A DNA stretch of 64,000 nucleotides, taken from positions 1 through 64,000 of the forward strand of contig JAFXDI010000050.1 in assembly GCA_017521245.1 (NCBI GenBank), read 5' to 3'. Below, one piece after another: positions 25,240-34,512 of this stretch. A program made the position numbers and the translations under genes. How positions within the stretch are numbered: the first letter of the stretch is position 1; each line of letters starts with the position of its first letter. Under the pieces are notes generated by a model. It searched no databases and had not been told where the DNA came from. It worked only from the letters and a program-made list of their open reading frames with translations. The DNA comes from Bacteroidales bacterium. Its GTDB lineage: Bacteria > Bacteroidota > Bacteroidia > Bacteroidales > G3-4614.

Positions 25240-25599
25240 ATGAATAAAGGTATATTGGATAATATTAACAGAAATAGTGGTATGAAAGTTCCCGATGGGT
25301 ACTTTGAGACACTACACGACAGAGTGATGCAAAATCTGCCCGAAAAGGAGATTATTGTTGAACGCCCTGCCCCTATCTCGTTTTGGACTATGGCTAAGCC
25401 ATGGGTTTATATGGCAGCAATGTTTGCCGGTATTGCTCTTATGTTCAAAGTTTTTGTATGGACAAGCGGAGACTTGAGCAACCAACAACAGATGGCTTCT
25501 TCGACAGAGGAGATTGAGAGCGAAGTTTTTGAAGACTTTATGTTCTATAACAATGTTTCGGATTTTGCTCTATACGAATTTATTGCCGAGGGAAATTAA
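25240..25599 (+). CDS. Small single-TM protein, probable anti-sigma factor
   Basis: A 119-aa protein with a soluble N-terminal part (1-48), one membrane segment (about 52-71, KPWVYMAAMFAGIALMFKVF) and a 45-residue acidic C-terminal part that would lie in the periplasm. The N-terminal segment MKVPDGYFETLHDRVMQNL resembles a short amphipathic motif seen in many proteins next to Bacteroidetes ECF sigma genes. There is no zinc-binding anti-sigma motif. It follows the sigma gene by 41 bp and precedes a Spy-like protein. By position and topology it is the best candidate for the sigma's antagonist. This is inference only. Confidence 0.7.
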   Translation: MNKGILDNINRNSGMKVPDGYFETLHDRVMQNLPEKEIIVERPAPISFWTMAKPWVYMAAMFAGIALMFKVFVWTSGDLSNQQQMASSTEEIESEVFEDFMFYNNVSDFALYEFIAEGN

Positions 25600-25643
25600 A
25601 AAAAAAGACTCAATATTCTTGATAACAAATAAACAATAGTGTT

Positions 25644-26108
25644 ATGAAACGTTTTTTACTCATATCATTTTTAGCTCTTATCCCTTTCTTAGGTGTTAAT
25701 GCTCAAGAGAGCAACGCCAACAAAAGTGGCAAATGTTCTCAAATGATGATTAAGTACATGGAGACTAAGAAAGAGTACTTAAAACAATGCATTCCTTTGA
25801 GCGATAGTGAGGCAGAAAAATTCTTTGTTCTCTATAATGAATTAGAGAAAGCAAAATTTAATATTATGTTCTCTGTTCATAAAGAAGCGAGAAAGATAAG
25901 AAAATCAACCGAACCTGTAAGTGATGAAGCGTATGCTGAGGTTGCTAACAAATTGGCTGAACTTCCATCTAAAATTGCGTATATTGAGAGCGAGTACTAT
26001 GAGAAGTTTAAACAAATACTTACTCCCAAACAGATGTTTATGTTCTTTAACTGCGAACATAACTTTGGAAAACAGATGCTAAAGAGAGATCAAAATCAAA
26101 ATAAATAA
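25644..26108 (+). CDS. Spy/CpxP-like periplasmic protein
   Basis: A 154-aa protein with signal peptide (1-20, ending VNAQ) and an all-helical, highly charged mature part. The late motif FKQILTPKQMFMFF resembles the LTxxQ motif of the Spy/CpxP/CnrX fold. A preceding KQCIPLSDSEAEKFFVLYNELEKAKF segment would form the first long hairpin. Such proteins act as periplasmic chaperones or as metal and misfolding sensors that control ECF factors. Three cysteines of the mature part could take part in metal binding. It is third in the ECF sigma operon. Confidence 0.72.
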   Translation: MKRFLLISFLALIPFLGVNAQESNANKSGKCSQMMIKYMETKKEYLKQCIPLSDSEAEKFFVLYNELEKAKFNIMFSVHKEARKIRKSTEPVSDEAYAEVANKLAELPSKIAYIESEYYEKFKQILTPKQMFMFFNCEHNFGKQMLKRDQNQNK

Positions 26109-26129
26109 TTTAATTTTTAATAAAAGAGT

Positions 26130-26624
26130 ATGAAATTTTTAAACACTATTGCAATTATTGCTATTGCCGGTTTTCTAATGGTAGGATGTAAAGCTAAAGA
26201 GAGTACTTACACTGCAGCTTACAAAATGGCTCAAGAGAAAGAGTTAGCAGACGAGTCGGTTAATACTCCTACTCAACCAACTCAAACTACTGTTGTAACT
26301 GAGACTCCCTCGGTTACCAAGGTTGAATCGCCTGTTAAAGTTACCGTAGAGAAAGTTACCACCGTTGATGCTGGTGATGCTGGTAAACTTAAAAGATTTA
26401 ACGTTATTGTTGGTACATTTTCAATTACCACCAATGCTAACGGATTAAAAAACAATCTAATAAGTAACGGCTACAATGCTTTTACCGTTCAAAATGCTAA
26501 AGGATGGTACAGAGTTGTTGCTGCAAGTTTTGATACAAGAGAAGCGGCTACTACTTTCAGAGAGGCTATCAAACAACGTTTCCCAGGTAAATTTGATGAC
26601 GCTTGGTTGTTAATCAACGAGTAA
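26130..26624 (+). CDS. SPOR-domain lipoprotein
   Basis: A 164-aa lipoprotein with lipobox FLMVGC (Cys20), a Thr/Val/Pro-rich linker (about 45-80) and a C-terminal SPOR domain (about 84-164: RFNVIVGTFSITTNANGLKNNL, GWYRVVAASFDTREAATTF). SPOR domains bind denuded glycan strands of septal peptidoglycan, so the protein probably localises to division sites or cell-wall synthesis. It closes the ECF sigma run (21 bp after the Spy-like gene) and is followed by a strong terminator. This links the sigma factor to the cell wall. Confidence 0.87.
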   Translation: MKFLNTIAIIAIAGFLMVGCKAKESTYTAAYKMAQEKELADESVNTPTQPTQTTVVTETPSVTKVESPVKVTVEKVTTVDAGDAGKLKRFNVIVGTFSITTNANGLKNNLISNGYNAFTVQNAKGWYRVVAASFDTREAATTFREAIKQRFPGKFDDAWLLINE

Positions 26625-26650
26625 GAGAAGGGAATATATTAAATAAGCAC

Positions 26651-26684
26651 AAAAGTCCAAGGTTAAATACTTTGGACTTTTTTA
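26651..26684 (+). terminator. Terminator of the ECF sigma operon
   Basis: AAAAGTCCAA (26651-26660) pairs with TTGGACTTTT (26672-26681), followed by more T. Confidence 0.85.
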
Positions 26685-26759
26685 TTATGACATAGAAATT
26701 TTAGTTATCACATCTTTTAATCTGTAATTTATACATATAGCATATTTCGCATTTTTTAT

Positions 26760-26767
26760 TACCTTTG
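26760..26767 (+). promoter_or_regulatory. -7 box for proA
   Basis: TACCTTTG matches TAnnTTTG. Transcription should begin near 26774, which leaves almost no leader for an ATG at 26782 and favours the ATG at 26794. Confidence 0.5.
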
Positions 26768-26793
26768 TAGTTATATATATAATGTATAAGATT

Positions 26794-28068
26794 ATGATAC
26801 TTAAAGATACTTTTGTAAATGCAAGGAGAGCGGCGGCGGCTTTAAACTTGTTGGATGAGAAAACCATTAACGAGGTTTTGACGGCTCTTGCCGACCAAGC
26901 AGAGGAGGATTGCCAATATATTTTAGAGGAGAACAGACGCGACCTTGATGCTATGGATAAGAGCGATCCTAAATATGATAGGCTGATGCTCACCGAGAAG
27001 CGTATTAAAGATATTGCTTCGGATATTAGAAAAGTTGCTACTCTTCCCTCACCTCTTGGTAGAACGCTTTGGGAGGATGTTCGCCCTAATGGAATGAAGA
27101 TTAGTAAGGTCTCTGTTCCTTTTGGTGTTATTGGTATTATCTATGAGGCAAGACCTAATGTTACCTTTGATGTTTTCTCGCTTTGCTTTAAGGCCGGTAG
27201 TGCCTGTATCCTAAAAGGTGGCAAAGAGGCTCAGTTCTCAAATGCAGCAATTATAGAAGTTATCAACAAGGTGTTGATAAAGTTTGGAATTAACTCTAAC
27301 TCAGTCACTTTGCTTGGTAACGACAGGACTATTTCAACAGAGTTATTAACAGCTGTTGGTTATGTTGATTTGATAATTCCAAGAGGCAGTAAAAATCTTA
27401 TCAACTATGTGAGGGATAATGCTAAAGTTCCAGTTATTGAGACTGGCGCCGGTATTTGCCACGCATATTTTCACACAGATGGTGATATTGAAAAGGGTAA
27501 AAAGATTATCTTCAACGGAAAGACAAGAAGAGTTTCAGTTTGCAATGCTATTGACTCTGTAATTATTGATAAAAGTAGAATTGCTGATTTACCTGCTTTG
27601 TTTGCTCCTCTAAAAGATAAAAATGTAATTGTTTACGCTGACGAAGCGTGCTTTGATGCTCTAAACGGAGAATATCCTAATGAGTTACTAAAATATGCCG
27701 ATGCTGAGAGTTGGGGTACAGAGTTCCTTGATTACAAACTCTCGGTGAAATGCGTTGAGGGTTACAACGAGGCTGTGGAGCATATTGCCACATACTCTTC
27801 GAAACATAGCGAGGCTATCATTACAGAGAACAGCGAAGTTACAGAGCGTTTCTCAAAAGAGGTGGATGCTGCGTGTGTTTATTGTAATGTATCTACTGCG
27901 TTTACCGATGGAGGTCAGTTTGGTTTTGGTGCAGAGATTGGTATCAGCACTCAAAAACTTCACGCTCGTGGTCCTATGGCTCTGAACGAGATTACAAGTT
28001 ATAAATATATTATTAGAGGCAATGGTCAAACCCGTGATGATGCGACCGTTCAAAAATGTTGTCAATAA
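26794..28068 (+). CDS. proA: Gamma-glutamyl phosphate reductase
   Basis: NADPH-dependent enzyme of proline synthesis that reduces glutamyl-5-phosphate to the semialdehyde. It has the aldehyde-dehydrogenase fold and 424 aa. Family blocks are [44 protein letters not shown], the catalytic cysteine region [13 protein letters not shown], and [20 protein letters not shown] near the end. I choose ATG 26794 over 26782 because of the -7 box at 26760. The usual partner proB (glutamate 5-kinase) is not upstream, where the ECF sigma operon terminator lies instead. argF' follows after 14 bp, a combination seen in Bacteroides. Confidence 0.94.
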   Translation: MILKDTFVNARRAAAALNLLDEKTINEVLTALADQAEEDCQYILEENRRDLDAMDKSDPKYDRLMLTEKRIKDIASDIRKVATLPSPLGRTLWEDVRPNGMKISKVSVPFGVIGIIYEARPNVTFDVFSLCFKAGSACILKGGKEAQFSNAAIIEVINKVLIKFGINSNSVTLLGNDRTISTELLTAVGYVDLIIPRGSKNLINYVRDNAKVPVIETGAGICHAYFHTDGDIEKGKKIIFNGKTRRVSVCNAIDSVIIDKSRIADLPALFAPLKDKNVIVYADEACFDALNGEYPNELLKYADAESWGTEFLDYKLSVKCVEGYNEAVEHIATYSSKHSEAIITENSEVTERFSKEVDAACVYCNVSTAFTDGGQFGFGAEIGISTQKLHARGPMALNEITSYKYIIRGNGQTRDDATVQKCCQ

Positions 28069-28082
28069 AATTATAATTAGAT

Positions 28083-29036
28083 ATGAGACACTTTACCAAT
28101 GTTAAAGATTTAGGCAATTTAAAAGAGGCTCTTAAAGAGGCTTTTGAGGTTAAAGCAAACAGATTTGGATACAAAGAGTTAGGAAGGGACAAAACTCTTA
28201 TAATGATTTTCTTTAACTCAAGTTTGAGAACTCGTTTGAGTACCCAAAAGGCTGCTATGAACTTGGGAATGAATGTTATGGTATTAGACATCAATCAAGG
28301 TGCATGGAAGTTGGAGACTGAACGTGGTGTTATTATGAATGGCGACAAGAGCGAGCATCTATTAGAGGCTATACCTGTTATTGGTTGTTACTGCGATGTT
28401 ATTGGCGTTCGCTCGTTTGCCAAATTTGAGAACAAGAGTGATGATTATGAGGAGAAGATTATCTCTCAATTTATTAAATATTCGGGCCGTCCTGTATTCA
28501 GTATGGAGGCTGCAACAAGACATCCTCTTCAAAGTTTTGCCGATCTTATAACTATTGAGGAGTATAAAAAGAGTGAACGTCCAAAGGTTGTTCTCACTTG
28601 GGCTCCTCACCCAAAGGCTCTGCCTCAGGCTGTTGCTAACTCGTTTGCAGAGTGGATGAACGAGACCGACTATGAGTTTGTTATTACACATCCTAAAGGT
28701 TATGAACTTGACCCTAAGTTTGTTGGTAAAGCAAAAGTTGAATATGACCAACGCAAGGCTTTTGAGGGTGCTGATTTTATTTATGCGAAGAACTGGTCGG
28801 CTTATAGTGATCCTAATTACGGAAAAGTTCTAAACCAAGATGCTGATTGGACAGTTGATAGCGAAAAGATGTCTTTAACTAATAATGCTTACTTTATGCA
28901 CTGTTTACCAGTTAGACGCAATATGATTGTAACTGATGATGTTATTGAGTCGCCACAATCAATTGTTATTCCTGAGGCTGCTAACCGAGAGATTTCGGCT
29001 CAAGTTGTTTTGAAGAAGATTCTGGAGGATTTATAA
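28083..29036 (+). CDS. argF': N-succinylornithine/N-acetylornithine carbamoyltransferase
   Basis: Transcarbamylase of the Bacteroidetes arginine pathway, 317 aa, which carbamoylates an N-acylated ornithine instead of ornithine. The carbamoyl-phosphate loop is SSLRTRLSTQK (about residues 46-56). HCLPVRRNMIVTDDVI near the C-terminus and the MEAATRHPLQSFADL block match the family. In B. fragilis the residue at position 90 (proline) fixes preference for succinylornithine. Here the same alignment position is Ser90 (GDKSEHLLEA). It follows proA by 14 bp, so proline and arginine synthesis share a transcript. Confidence 0.94.
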   Translation: MRHFTNVKDLGNLKEALKEAFEVKANRFGYKELGRDKTLIMIFFNSSLRTRLSTQKAAMNLGMNVMVLDINQGAWKLETERGVIMNGDKSEHLLEAIPVIGCYCDVIGVRSFAKFENKSDDYEEKIISQFIKYSGRPVFSMEAATRHPLQSFADLITIEEYKKSERPKVVLTWAPHPKALPQAVANSFAEWMNETDYEFVITHPKGYELDPKFVGKAKVEYDQRKAFEGADFIYAKNWSAYSDPNYGKVLNQDADWTVDSEKMSLTNNAYFMHCLPVRRNMIVTDDVIESPQSIVIPEAANREISAQVVLKKILEDL

Positions 29037-29070
29037 TAAACATTGTTACCAATTCTTATAACTCTTAAGA

Positions 29071-29102
29071 GGCTGAGCCAAAATTTGTATTTTGACACAG
29101 CC
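29071..29102 (+). terminator. Imperfect hairpin after argF'
   Basis: GGCTGAGCCAAAAT (29071-29084) pairs with ATTTTGACACAGCC (29089-29102) apart from two weak or mismatched positions. It is a GGCTGTGTCAAAA-type hairpin 34 bases after the stop. Confidence 0.6.
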
Positions 29103-29156
29103 GCCTGCATTCTAAAGATATACAATTAGGTATTAAACTAAAATATCCACAATAAG

Positions 29157-29187
29157 AGAGAGGGCAACTTTGAAAGTTGCCCTCTCT
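29157..29187. terminator. Bidirectional terminator, argF' / trxA
   Basis: A 14-bp perfect stem (29157-29170 with 29174-29187, three-base loop) between convergent argF' and trxA. Confidence 0.88.
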
Positions 29188-29233
29188 TATTTTTGACCTT
29201 TTAGGTTACTTCTCTTTCTTTTACGGAAGGAGA

Positions 29234-29548
29234 TTATAGATTTGCATCTATCTTCTCTTTTAGTTCTGCTTTTGTTGCCGATCCTACGATTTTATCTACT
29301 AACTCACCTCCTTTAAAGAATAGAATTGTTGGAAGACTACGAACTTTGTAGTTATCTGTTAAATCGTAATTATCCTCAGTATCGCATTTTCCTATTATTG
29401 CTTTACCTTCATACTCTGTTGCAAGTTCCTCGATTGTAGGCAGCATACCTTTACAAGAGCCACACCACTCTGCCCATAAATCTATTACTACTAATTTATC
29501 GCCTGATAATAACTCTTGATAGTTACCATCGGTAACTTCTAATGCCAT
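29234..29548 (-). CDS. trxA: Thioredoxin, CGSC active site
   Basis: A 104-aa cytoplasmic thioredoxin that reduces protein disulfides. The active site is WCGSC (Cys29 and Cys32) where most thioredoxins have CGPC. The other family features are intact: VIDLWAEWC, the buried aspartate, LPTILFFKGGE with the cis-proline, and GSATKAEL near the end. A Ser at the third position is expected to change the redox potential and reactivity somewhat. It is transcribed alone from the promoter at 29646-29675, with a leader of about 90 nt that can form a hairpin. Confidence 0.94.
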   Translation of the reverse strand: MALEVTDGNYQELLSGDKLVVIDLWAEWCGSCKGMLPTIEELATEYEGKAIIGKCDTEDNYDLTDNYKVRSLPTILFFKGGELVDKIVGSATKAELKEKIDANL

Positions 29549-29675
29549 AATTTTCTATTTTTTTTTATTTTTCAGGGACTACTTCTACGATTGATCTCCC
29601 CCGAAAAAACGAGAATCAACCGCTCTGTTATTTTTTTTAGGTTTACAAATTTATATATATTTTTTTATTTTACAA
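29549..29675 (-). promoter_or_regulatory. trxA promoter and long leader
   Basis: TTG (29673-29675), 19-base spacer, TAAATTTG (29646-29653) on the minus strand. The leader of roughly 90 nt contains TTGATTCTC and GAGATCAA, able to pair with a one-base bulge (about 29592-29626), and a G5 run. Confidence 0.6.
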
Positions 29676-29732
29676 CCAATTATTATATTGAAGTTATCAA
29701 CACTTTTCAAATATTTTGTATTGTTTTAATTA

Positions 29733-32700
29733 CTAATCGGTTGTGTACTCTTCTTCATAAGTTTCTTCTACTTCCTTCTCTTTTCGTTCAATGAGCTTAC
29801 CATTTACCTTTACCTCTATTCCGTCTATTGCTTCGAGTGCCGAAACCAAAGCAGGTTCAATGTTTACTTTCTTAGAACGTGAATACAACGGGACACTATA
29901 ACCCAAACTTCTGTCAACTATTTCAAATTTCAAATCGCCTGTTCCGCCAACATATTTATTCACTAGTTCATTAAGGGCAATTGCTTTTGACGAATCGAAG
30001 TTTTGAGAATCAACTACTATTGTTAAATCCTTTATGAGATTCTTAGACGACTCATCCATTAATGAAATATTTTTTATAGAGAAGAAAGGTTTATCGCTAT
30101 ATTTTCGTTGCTCTATCTTTCCTTGAACAAGTATATATAAATTATCCTGTCCATATACACCAAAATCTACAAAACTTTGTCCGAAGAGTGGTACTTCTGC
30201 AATTCCCGAATAATCCTCAAGAGTTATTACTCCGTACTGCGTATTTTTTTGGGTTATCCCTTTTCTATATGAGACTACTATTCCTCCAAATGCTACCTCA
30301 CTTCCAATATATTTTGAGAAAGAATTTTTAAAATCCATCAAAGATATATTACATACATACTTCAACAACAGTGAGTATTGTTGTAAAGGATGAGATGACA
30401 GATAGACACCAACCAAATCTCGCTCTTTTTTTAGTCGCTCCAAATCACTCCACGGCTCTACTTTAGGTATCTCGGGCTTAGGTATCTCTACTACCATATC
30501 TCCACCAAAGAGAGAATTCTGCTGTTGCATCTTATCTGCCTGAAAACTTGAACCATATCGCATAAACAAATCAAGAAAGCTCTCTCCTTTCGGGTTGGTA
30601 CCAAAGAACTGTTCACGTGTCGCCTCTTTGAAAGTATCAAATGCTCCTGACAATATTAAATTCTCTACATTCTTTCGGTTACAAGCATTCAGGTTAACAC
30701 GTTGAACAAAATCAAATAGCGATGTATATACACCGTTCTTCTCTCGTTCCTCCACAATTGCTTTTACCGCATTCTCTCCTACTCCTTTTATGGCTCCCAA
30801 TCCAAAACGGATATTACCCTCTTTGTTTACCGTAAACTTAAGATTACTTTCGTTTATGTCGGGCGAGAGAACTTTTATTCCCATCGCTTTACACTCATCC
30901 ATAAACTTGGTAATCTCAGTTATATCTGAGATATTGCGACTCAATACTGCCGCCATATACTCCGATGGATAGTGAGCCTTTAGGTAGGCGGTTTGATATG
31001 CTACCCACGAATAACATGTGGCGTGTGACTTATTGAAGGCGTACGATGCAAACTTCTCCCAATCTCCCCAAATTTTTTCAAGTACCTGAGGATCGTGCCC
31101 GTTTGATTTTCCTCCCTCGATAAATTTTGGTTTAAGTTCATCAAGTTTTGAGCGAATCTTTTTACCCATCGCTTTTCGGAGTGCATCGGACATTCCTCGC
31201 GTGAAGTTTCCTAATAGTCTCGACAAGAGCATGACCTGCTCTTGATATACGGTAATTCCGTATGTATCTTTCAGATACTGCTCCATAATGGGTATGTCGT
31301 AAACTATTGGTTCTACTCCATGTTTACGTTTGATGAACTGAGGTATATACTCCATTGGTCCCGGTCGGTAGAGTGCATTCATAGCGATAAGGTCCTCAAA
31401 TGTGGTTGGTTTAAGGTTACGCAAGTGGCTCTGCATTCCCGGAGACTCAAATTGGAATGTTCCTATTGTGCGTCCTGCACTATATAGCTCGTATGTTAGT
31501 TTGTCATCAATAGGTATGTTATCAATATCTACCTCTACTCCCTTTGATTGCTTAATATTCTTGATTGCCTCTTTTATTATGGATAGGGTTTTTAATCCCA
31601 AAAAGTCCATCTTAATTAATCCTGTGTCCTCAATTACAGAGCCCTCGTATTGAGTTACAAGAAGTTTCTCCTTTGTCTCCTTATCATCGGCTGTACTTAC
31701 TGGCACCCAATCTGTTATATCATCACGACAGATTATTGTTCCACAAGCATGCACTCCTGTACCACGTACGTTACCCTCTAACATTTCGGCATAGAGCATT
31801 GTTTCACGCGTGAGAGCGTCACCATTTTCGGCAGCATCTTTTAACTCGGGCACATATTTTACACAGTTCTTTATGTTTATTTTTGGCTCTTTACCGTCAA
31901 CCTCAGGCAGATGGGCAGGGATTAATTTTGCTAACCTGTCGGCGTCTTTTAATGGAAGTTTCTCTACTCGGGCTACATCTCTGATTGCCATCTTGGCCGC
32001 CATAGTTCCGTAAGTGATAATATGAGCTACTTTATTTGCTCCATACTTTTCGGTTACCCATCGCAACACCTCGCCACGACCGTCATCATCAAAGTCAATA
32101 TCAATATCGGGCAATGAGATACGATCAGGATTTAAGAAACGCTCAAACAGAAGGTCATATTTTATTGGGTCAATTTGTGTAATTCCCAAACAATATGCTA
32201 CCATAGAACCTGCTGCCGAGCCACGTCCCGGGCCTACCGACACCCCCATGTTACGTGCCGCAGCAATGAAGTCTTGGACTATAAGGAAGTAACCGGGAAA
32301 TCCCATAGTCTTCATTATGTAGAGTTCAAAGTTCATTCGCTCCTGTAACTCAGGGTTTAACTCTCCGTATCGTTTTGCGGCTCCATCGTATGCCAATTTT
32401 GAGAGGTAATCTGCCTCAAATTTTATTCGGTATAGTTTATCGTATCCTCCTAATCGAGCAATCTTTGCCTCAGCATCCTCTTGCGATAAAACTACATTTC
32501 CGTTCTCATCGCGAGTAAACTCATCAAATATATCCTGATGCGAATATTTTTGTCGGTACTCCTCCTCTGTGCCAAACTCCTCAGGTATATTGAAGGTTGG
32601 CATAATAGGAGGATTATCAATTGAGTAGAACTCAACTTTATCTAATATCTCGTTTGTATTTGCCAGAGCCTCAGGAATGTCGGCAAATACTTTGTTCATC

Positions 32701-33605
32701 TCCTCTGTTGTTTTAAACCACTCCTGCTTTGAGTAGAGCATACGTGTCTCATCATCTAAGTCTCGGCTGGTACTTAGACATATTAATCGGTCATGAGCTT
32801 CGGCATGCTCTTCGTTTACAAAATGTACGTCATTTGTACATATTAGTTTTACATTGTGCTTTTGGGCAAGTGAAATAATAACTTCGTTTATCTCTTGCTG
32901 TATTTGATAAGTTTCATGGTTTGCTCGTGACACAGTTGCTTTGTGTCGTTGCAACTCAAGATAGTAGTCATCGCCAAATACGCTCTTATACCACTCTATT
33001 GCCTCCTCGGCTTCAGAGATTAAGCCGTTGCGGATTTTTTGTGGCACCTCTCCTCCTAAACATGCCGATGTTACAATTAACCCTTCGCTATATTTTTTGA
33101 GATCATCGCGGTCGGTACGTGGACGCATATAGAATCCTTCGGTCCACGCATGTGATACCAATTTTATCAGATTGTGATACCCTGTAAGATTTTTTGCCAA
33201 CACTACTAAGTGATAACCTCCTTGCTCATATTTTGATTGCTTACTGAAACGACTCTCACCTCGAGCAACATACATTTCGCACCCTATTATAGGTTTGAAT
33301 ATCTTTTGCTTTTGTTGCGAGAGGGCTGTCTCTGCCTCCGCTATCTGCTCTTCACTTGCACCTTCGCTCTTTAAGGTCTCTATCTTTTTTGTTAGAGCTT
33401 TTATTTCAGACTTTACTCCTGAGTTTTTCTTATTTACATAGTTATAAAACTCTTTTATTCCGAACATATTTCCATGATCGGTCATTGCCATTCCTCGCAT
33501 ATTATCGGCTATGGCCTTATCAACTAATGCCGGAACGGATGCTTGTCCGTCGAGTATTGAGTAGTGTGTATGTACGTGCAAATGCACGAAAGGTTGTAAC
33601 GACAT
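29733..33605 (-). CDS. dnaE: DNA polymerase III alpha subunit
   Basis: Replicative polymerase, 1290 aa. It begins with a PHP domain (HVHTHYSILDG at residues about 9-20, MTDHGNMFG). The polymerase core has GPGRGSAAGS (about 457) and the catalytic aspartates in LPDIDIDFDDDGR (about 500). Then come the fingers, with KIRSKLDELKPKFIEGG, and the ASYAFNKSHATCYSWVAYQTAYLKAHYP segment. A helix-hairpin-helix region (GLGAIKGVGENAVKAIVE, about 935) and a C-terminal OB fold (around 1090) follow. PHP histidines are present, so residual nuclease activity is possible. It is monocistronic behind a perfect consensus promoter (33639-33669). Confidence 0.97.
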   Translation of the reverse strand: MSLQPFVHLHVHTHYSILDGQASVPALVDKAIADNMRGMAMTDHGNMFGIKEFYNYVNKKNSGVKSEIKALTKKIETLKSEGASEEQIAEAETALSQQKQKIFKPIIGCEMYVARGESRFSKQSKYEQGGYHLVVLAKNLTGYHNLIKLVSHAWTEGFYMRPRTDRDDLKKYSEGLIVTSACLGGEVPQKIRNGLISEAEEAIEWYKSVFGDDYYLELQRHKATVSRANHETYQIQQEINEVIISLAQKHNVKLICTNDVHFVNEEHAEAHDRLICLSTSRDLDDETRMLYSKQEWFKTTEEMNKVFADIPEALANTNEILDKVEFYSIDNPPIMPTFNIPEEFGTEEEYRQKYSHQDIFDEFTRDENGNVVLSQEDAEAKIARLGGYDKLYRIKFEADYLSKLAYDGAAKRYGELNPELQERMNFELYIMKTMGFPGYFLIVQDFIAAARNMGVSVGPGRGSAAGSMVAYCLGITQIDPIKYDLLFERFLNPDRISLPDIDIDFDDDGRGEVLRWVTEKYGANKVAHIITYGTMAAKMAIRDVARVEKLPLKDADRLAKLIPAHLPEVDGKEPKINIKNCVKYVPELKDAAENGDALTRETMLYAEMLEGNVRGTGVHACGTIICRDDITDWVPVSTADDKETKEKLLVTQYEGSVIEDTGLIKMDFLGLKTLSIIKEAIKNIKQSKGVEVDIDNIPIDDKLTYELYSAGRTIGTFQFESPGMQSHLRNLKPTTFEDLIAMNALYRPGPMEYIPQFIKRKHGVEPIVYDIPIMEQYLKDTYGITVYQEQVMLLSRLLGNFTRGMSDALRKAMGKKIRSKLDELKPKFIEGGKSNGHDPQVLEKIWGDWEKFASYAFNKSHATCYSWVAYQTAYLKAHYPSEYMAAVLSRNISDITEITKFMDECKAMGIKVLSPDINESNLKFTVNKEGNIRFGLGAIKGVGENAVKAIVEEREKNGVYTSLFDFVQRVNLNACNRKNVENLILSGAFDTFKEATREQFFGTNPKGESFLDLFMRYGSSFQADKMQQQNSLFGGDMVVEIPKPEIPKVEPWSDLERLKKERDLVGVYLSSHPLQQYSLLLKYVCNISLMDFKNSFSKYIGSEVAFGGIVVSYRKGITQKNTQYGVITLEDYSGIAEVPLFGQSFVDFGVYGQDNLYILVQGKIEQRKYSDKPFFSIKNISLMDESSKNLIKDLTIVVDSQNFDSSKAIALNELVNKYVGGTGDLKFEIVDRSLGYSVPLYSRSKKVNIEPALVSALEAIDGIEVKVNGKLIERKEKEVEETYEEEYTTD

Positions 33606-33638
33606 ATTATTATTTTTTTGAGCGTTTAGGTTAGTTTA

Positions 33639-33669
33639 CAAATTTAAGAAACATTAATTGGCTTTCAAA
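33639..33669 (-). promoter_or_regulatory. dnaE promoter
   Basis: TTTG (33666-33669), 19-base spacer, TAAATTTG (33639-33646) on the minus strand: exact consensus, 34 bases before the dnaE start. Confidence 0.78.
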
Positions 33670-33736
33670 TCCAAAAGCATAAAAAGTTATCAACAATTTG
33701 CGTTTTATATTTTACTATGTTATTTGCTTTTTACTA

Positions 33737-33767
33737 TTGACTGGGTTTAGAATATTTTTTACTTTAG
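33737..33767 (+). promoter_or_regulatory. gph promoter
   Basis: TTG (33737-33739), 20-base spacer, TACTTTAG (33760-33767, one mismatch). It places the transcript start near 33774 and supports ATG 33785. Confidence 0.5.
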
Positions 33768-33784
33768 CAAGAAAATATTTTCGT

Positions 33785-34453
33785 ATGTACAAACTTGTTA
33801 TTTTTGATTTGGACGGCACTCTTTTAAACTCTATTGGAGACCTTGCCGAGAGTTGCAATTATGCATTGAAGATGTGCGGTTATGATACCCATCCTGTTAA
33901 CGCCTATAATTTTTTTGTAGGTAATGGTATTATGAAGCTTATAGAGAGGGCTCTCCCCGAAGAGGGAAGGGATGCTAAGACTTTGAGGGAGATGAGAGAG
34001 TATTTTTTGTGGCACTACTCAAAGAATAATAATGTATTTACAAAACCTTACAATGGGATTGTGGAGCTATTACATAGATTAATGAGCGATGGTTGCATGT
34101 TGGCTGTTGCTTCAAATAAATATCAAGAGGCTACCGAATCTATTATTAAGAGTTATTTTGGCGATATAGATTTCATAAAAGTCTTAGGACAGAGAGAGGG
34201 CATTCCTATAAAACCCAACCCTTACGTTATTAATGAGATTTTGTCGTGTACAAATGTTCGTGCCGAAGAGACTATTTATGTTGGCGATTCAGGCGTTGAT
34301 GCTCAAACCGCCAAGAATGTTGATGGACTAACCTTTATTGGTGTCACTTGGGGATTCAGACCTCAAAAGGAACTGGAAGAGAATGGTGCCAATATACTCG
34401 CATCTTCGTGCGAGGATATTTGGGATATATACGCAAGCAACAAAGACTTATAA
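33785..34453 (+). CDS. gph: HAD hydrolase, phosphoglycolate phosphatase-like
   Basis: Haloacid-dehalogenase phosphatase of 222 aa. Motif I is FDLDGTLLNS (Asp8 nucleophile, Asp10), motif II is the AVASNKY serine region, motif III is the lysine in GIPIKPNPY, and motif IV is YVGDSGVDAQTAKN. The helical cap between motifs I and II fits Gph. Members clear 2-phosphoglycolate and other small phosphate esters, so the exact substrate is uncertain. I start at ATG 33785, because a 29-residue extension back to 33698 would overlap the promoter and has no family counterpart. Confidence 0.85.
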   Translation: MYKLVIFDLDGTLLNSIGDLAESCNYALKMCGYDTHPVNAYNFFVGNGIMKLIERALPEEGRDAKTLREMREYFLWHYSKNNNVFTKPYNGIVELLHRLMSDGCMLAVASNKYQEATESIIKSYFGDIDFIKVLGQREGIPIKPNPYVINEILSCTNVRAEETIYVGDSGVDAQTAKNVDGLTFIGVTWGFRPQKELEENGANILASSCEDIWDIYASNKDL

Positions 34454-34458
34454 AAAAC

Positions 34459-34488
34459 GACGGGCACATTCTCACGAATCTGCCCGTC
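34459..34488 (+). terminator. Terminator after gph
   Basis: GACGGGCA (34459-34466) pairs with TGCCCGTC (34481-34488). A/T-rich on both sides. Confidence 0.75.
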
Positions 34489-34512
34489 TTAAATATATAG
34501 AATAGTTTAACC

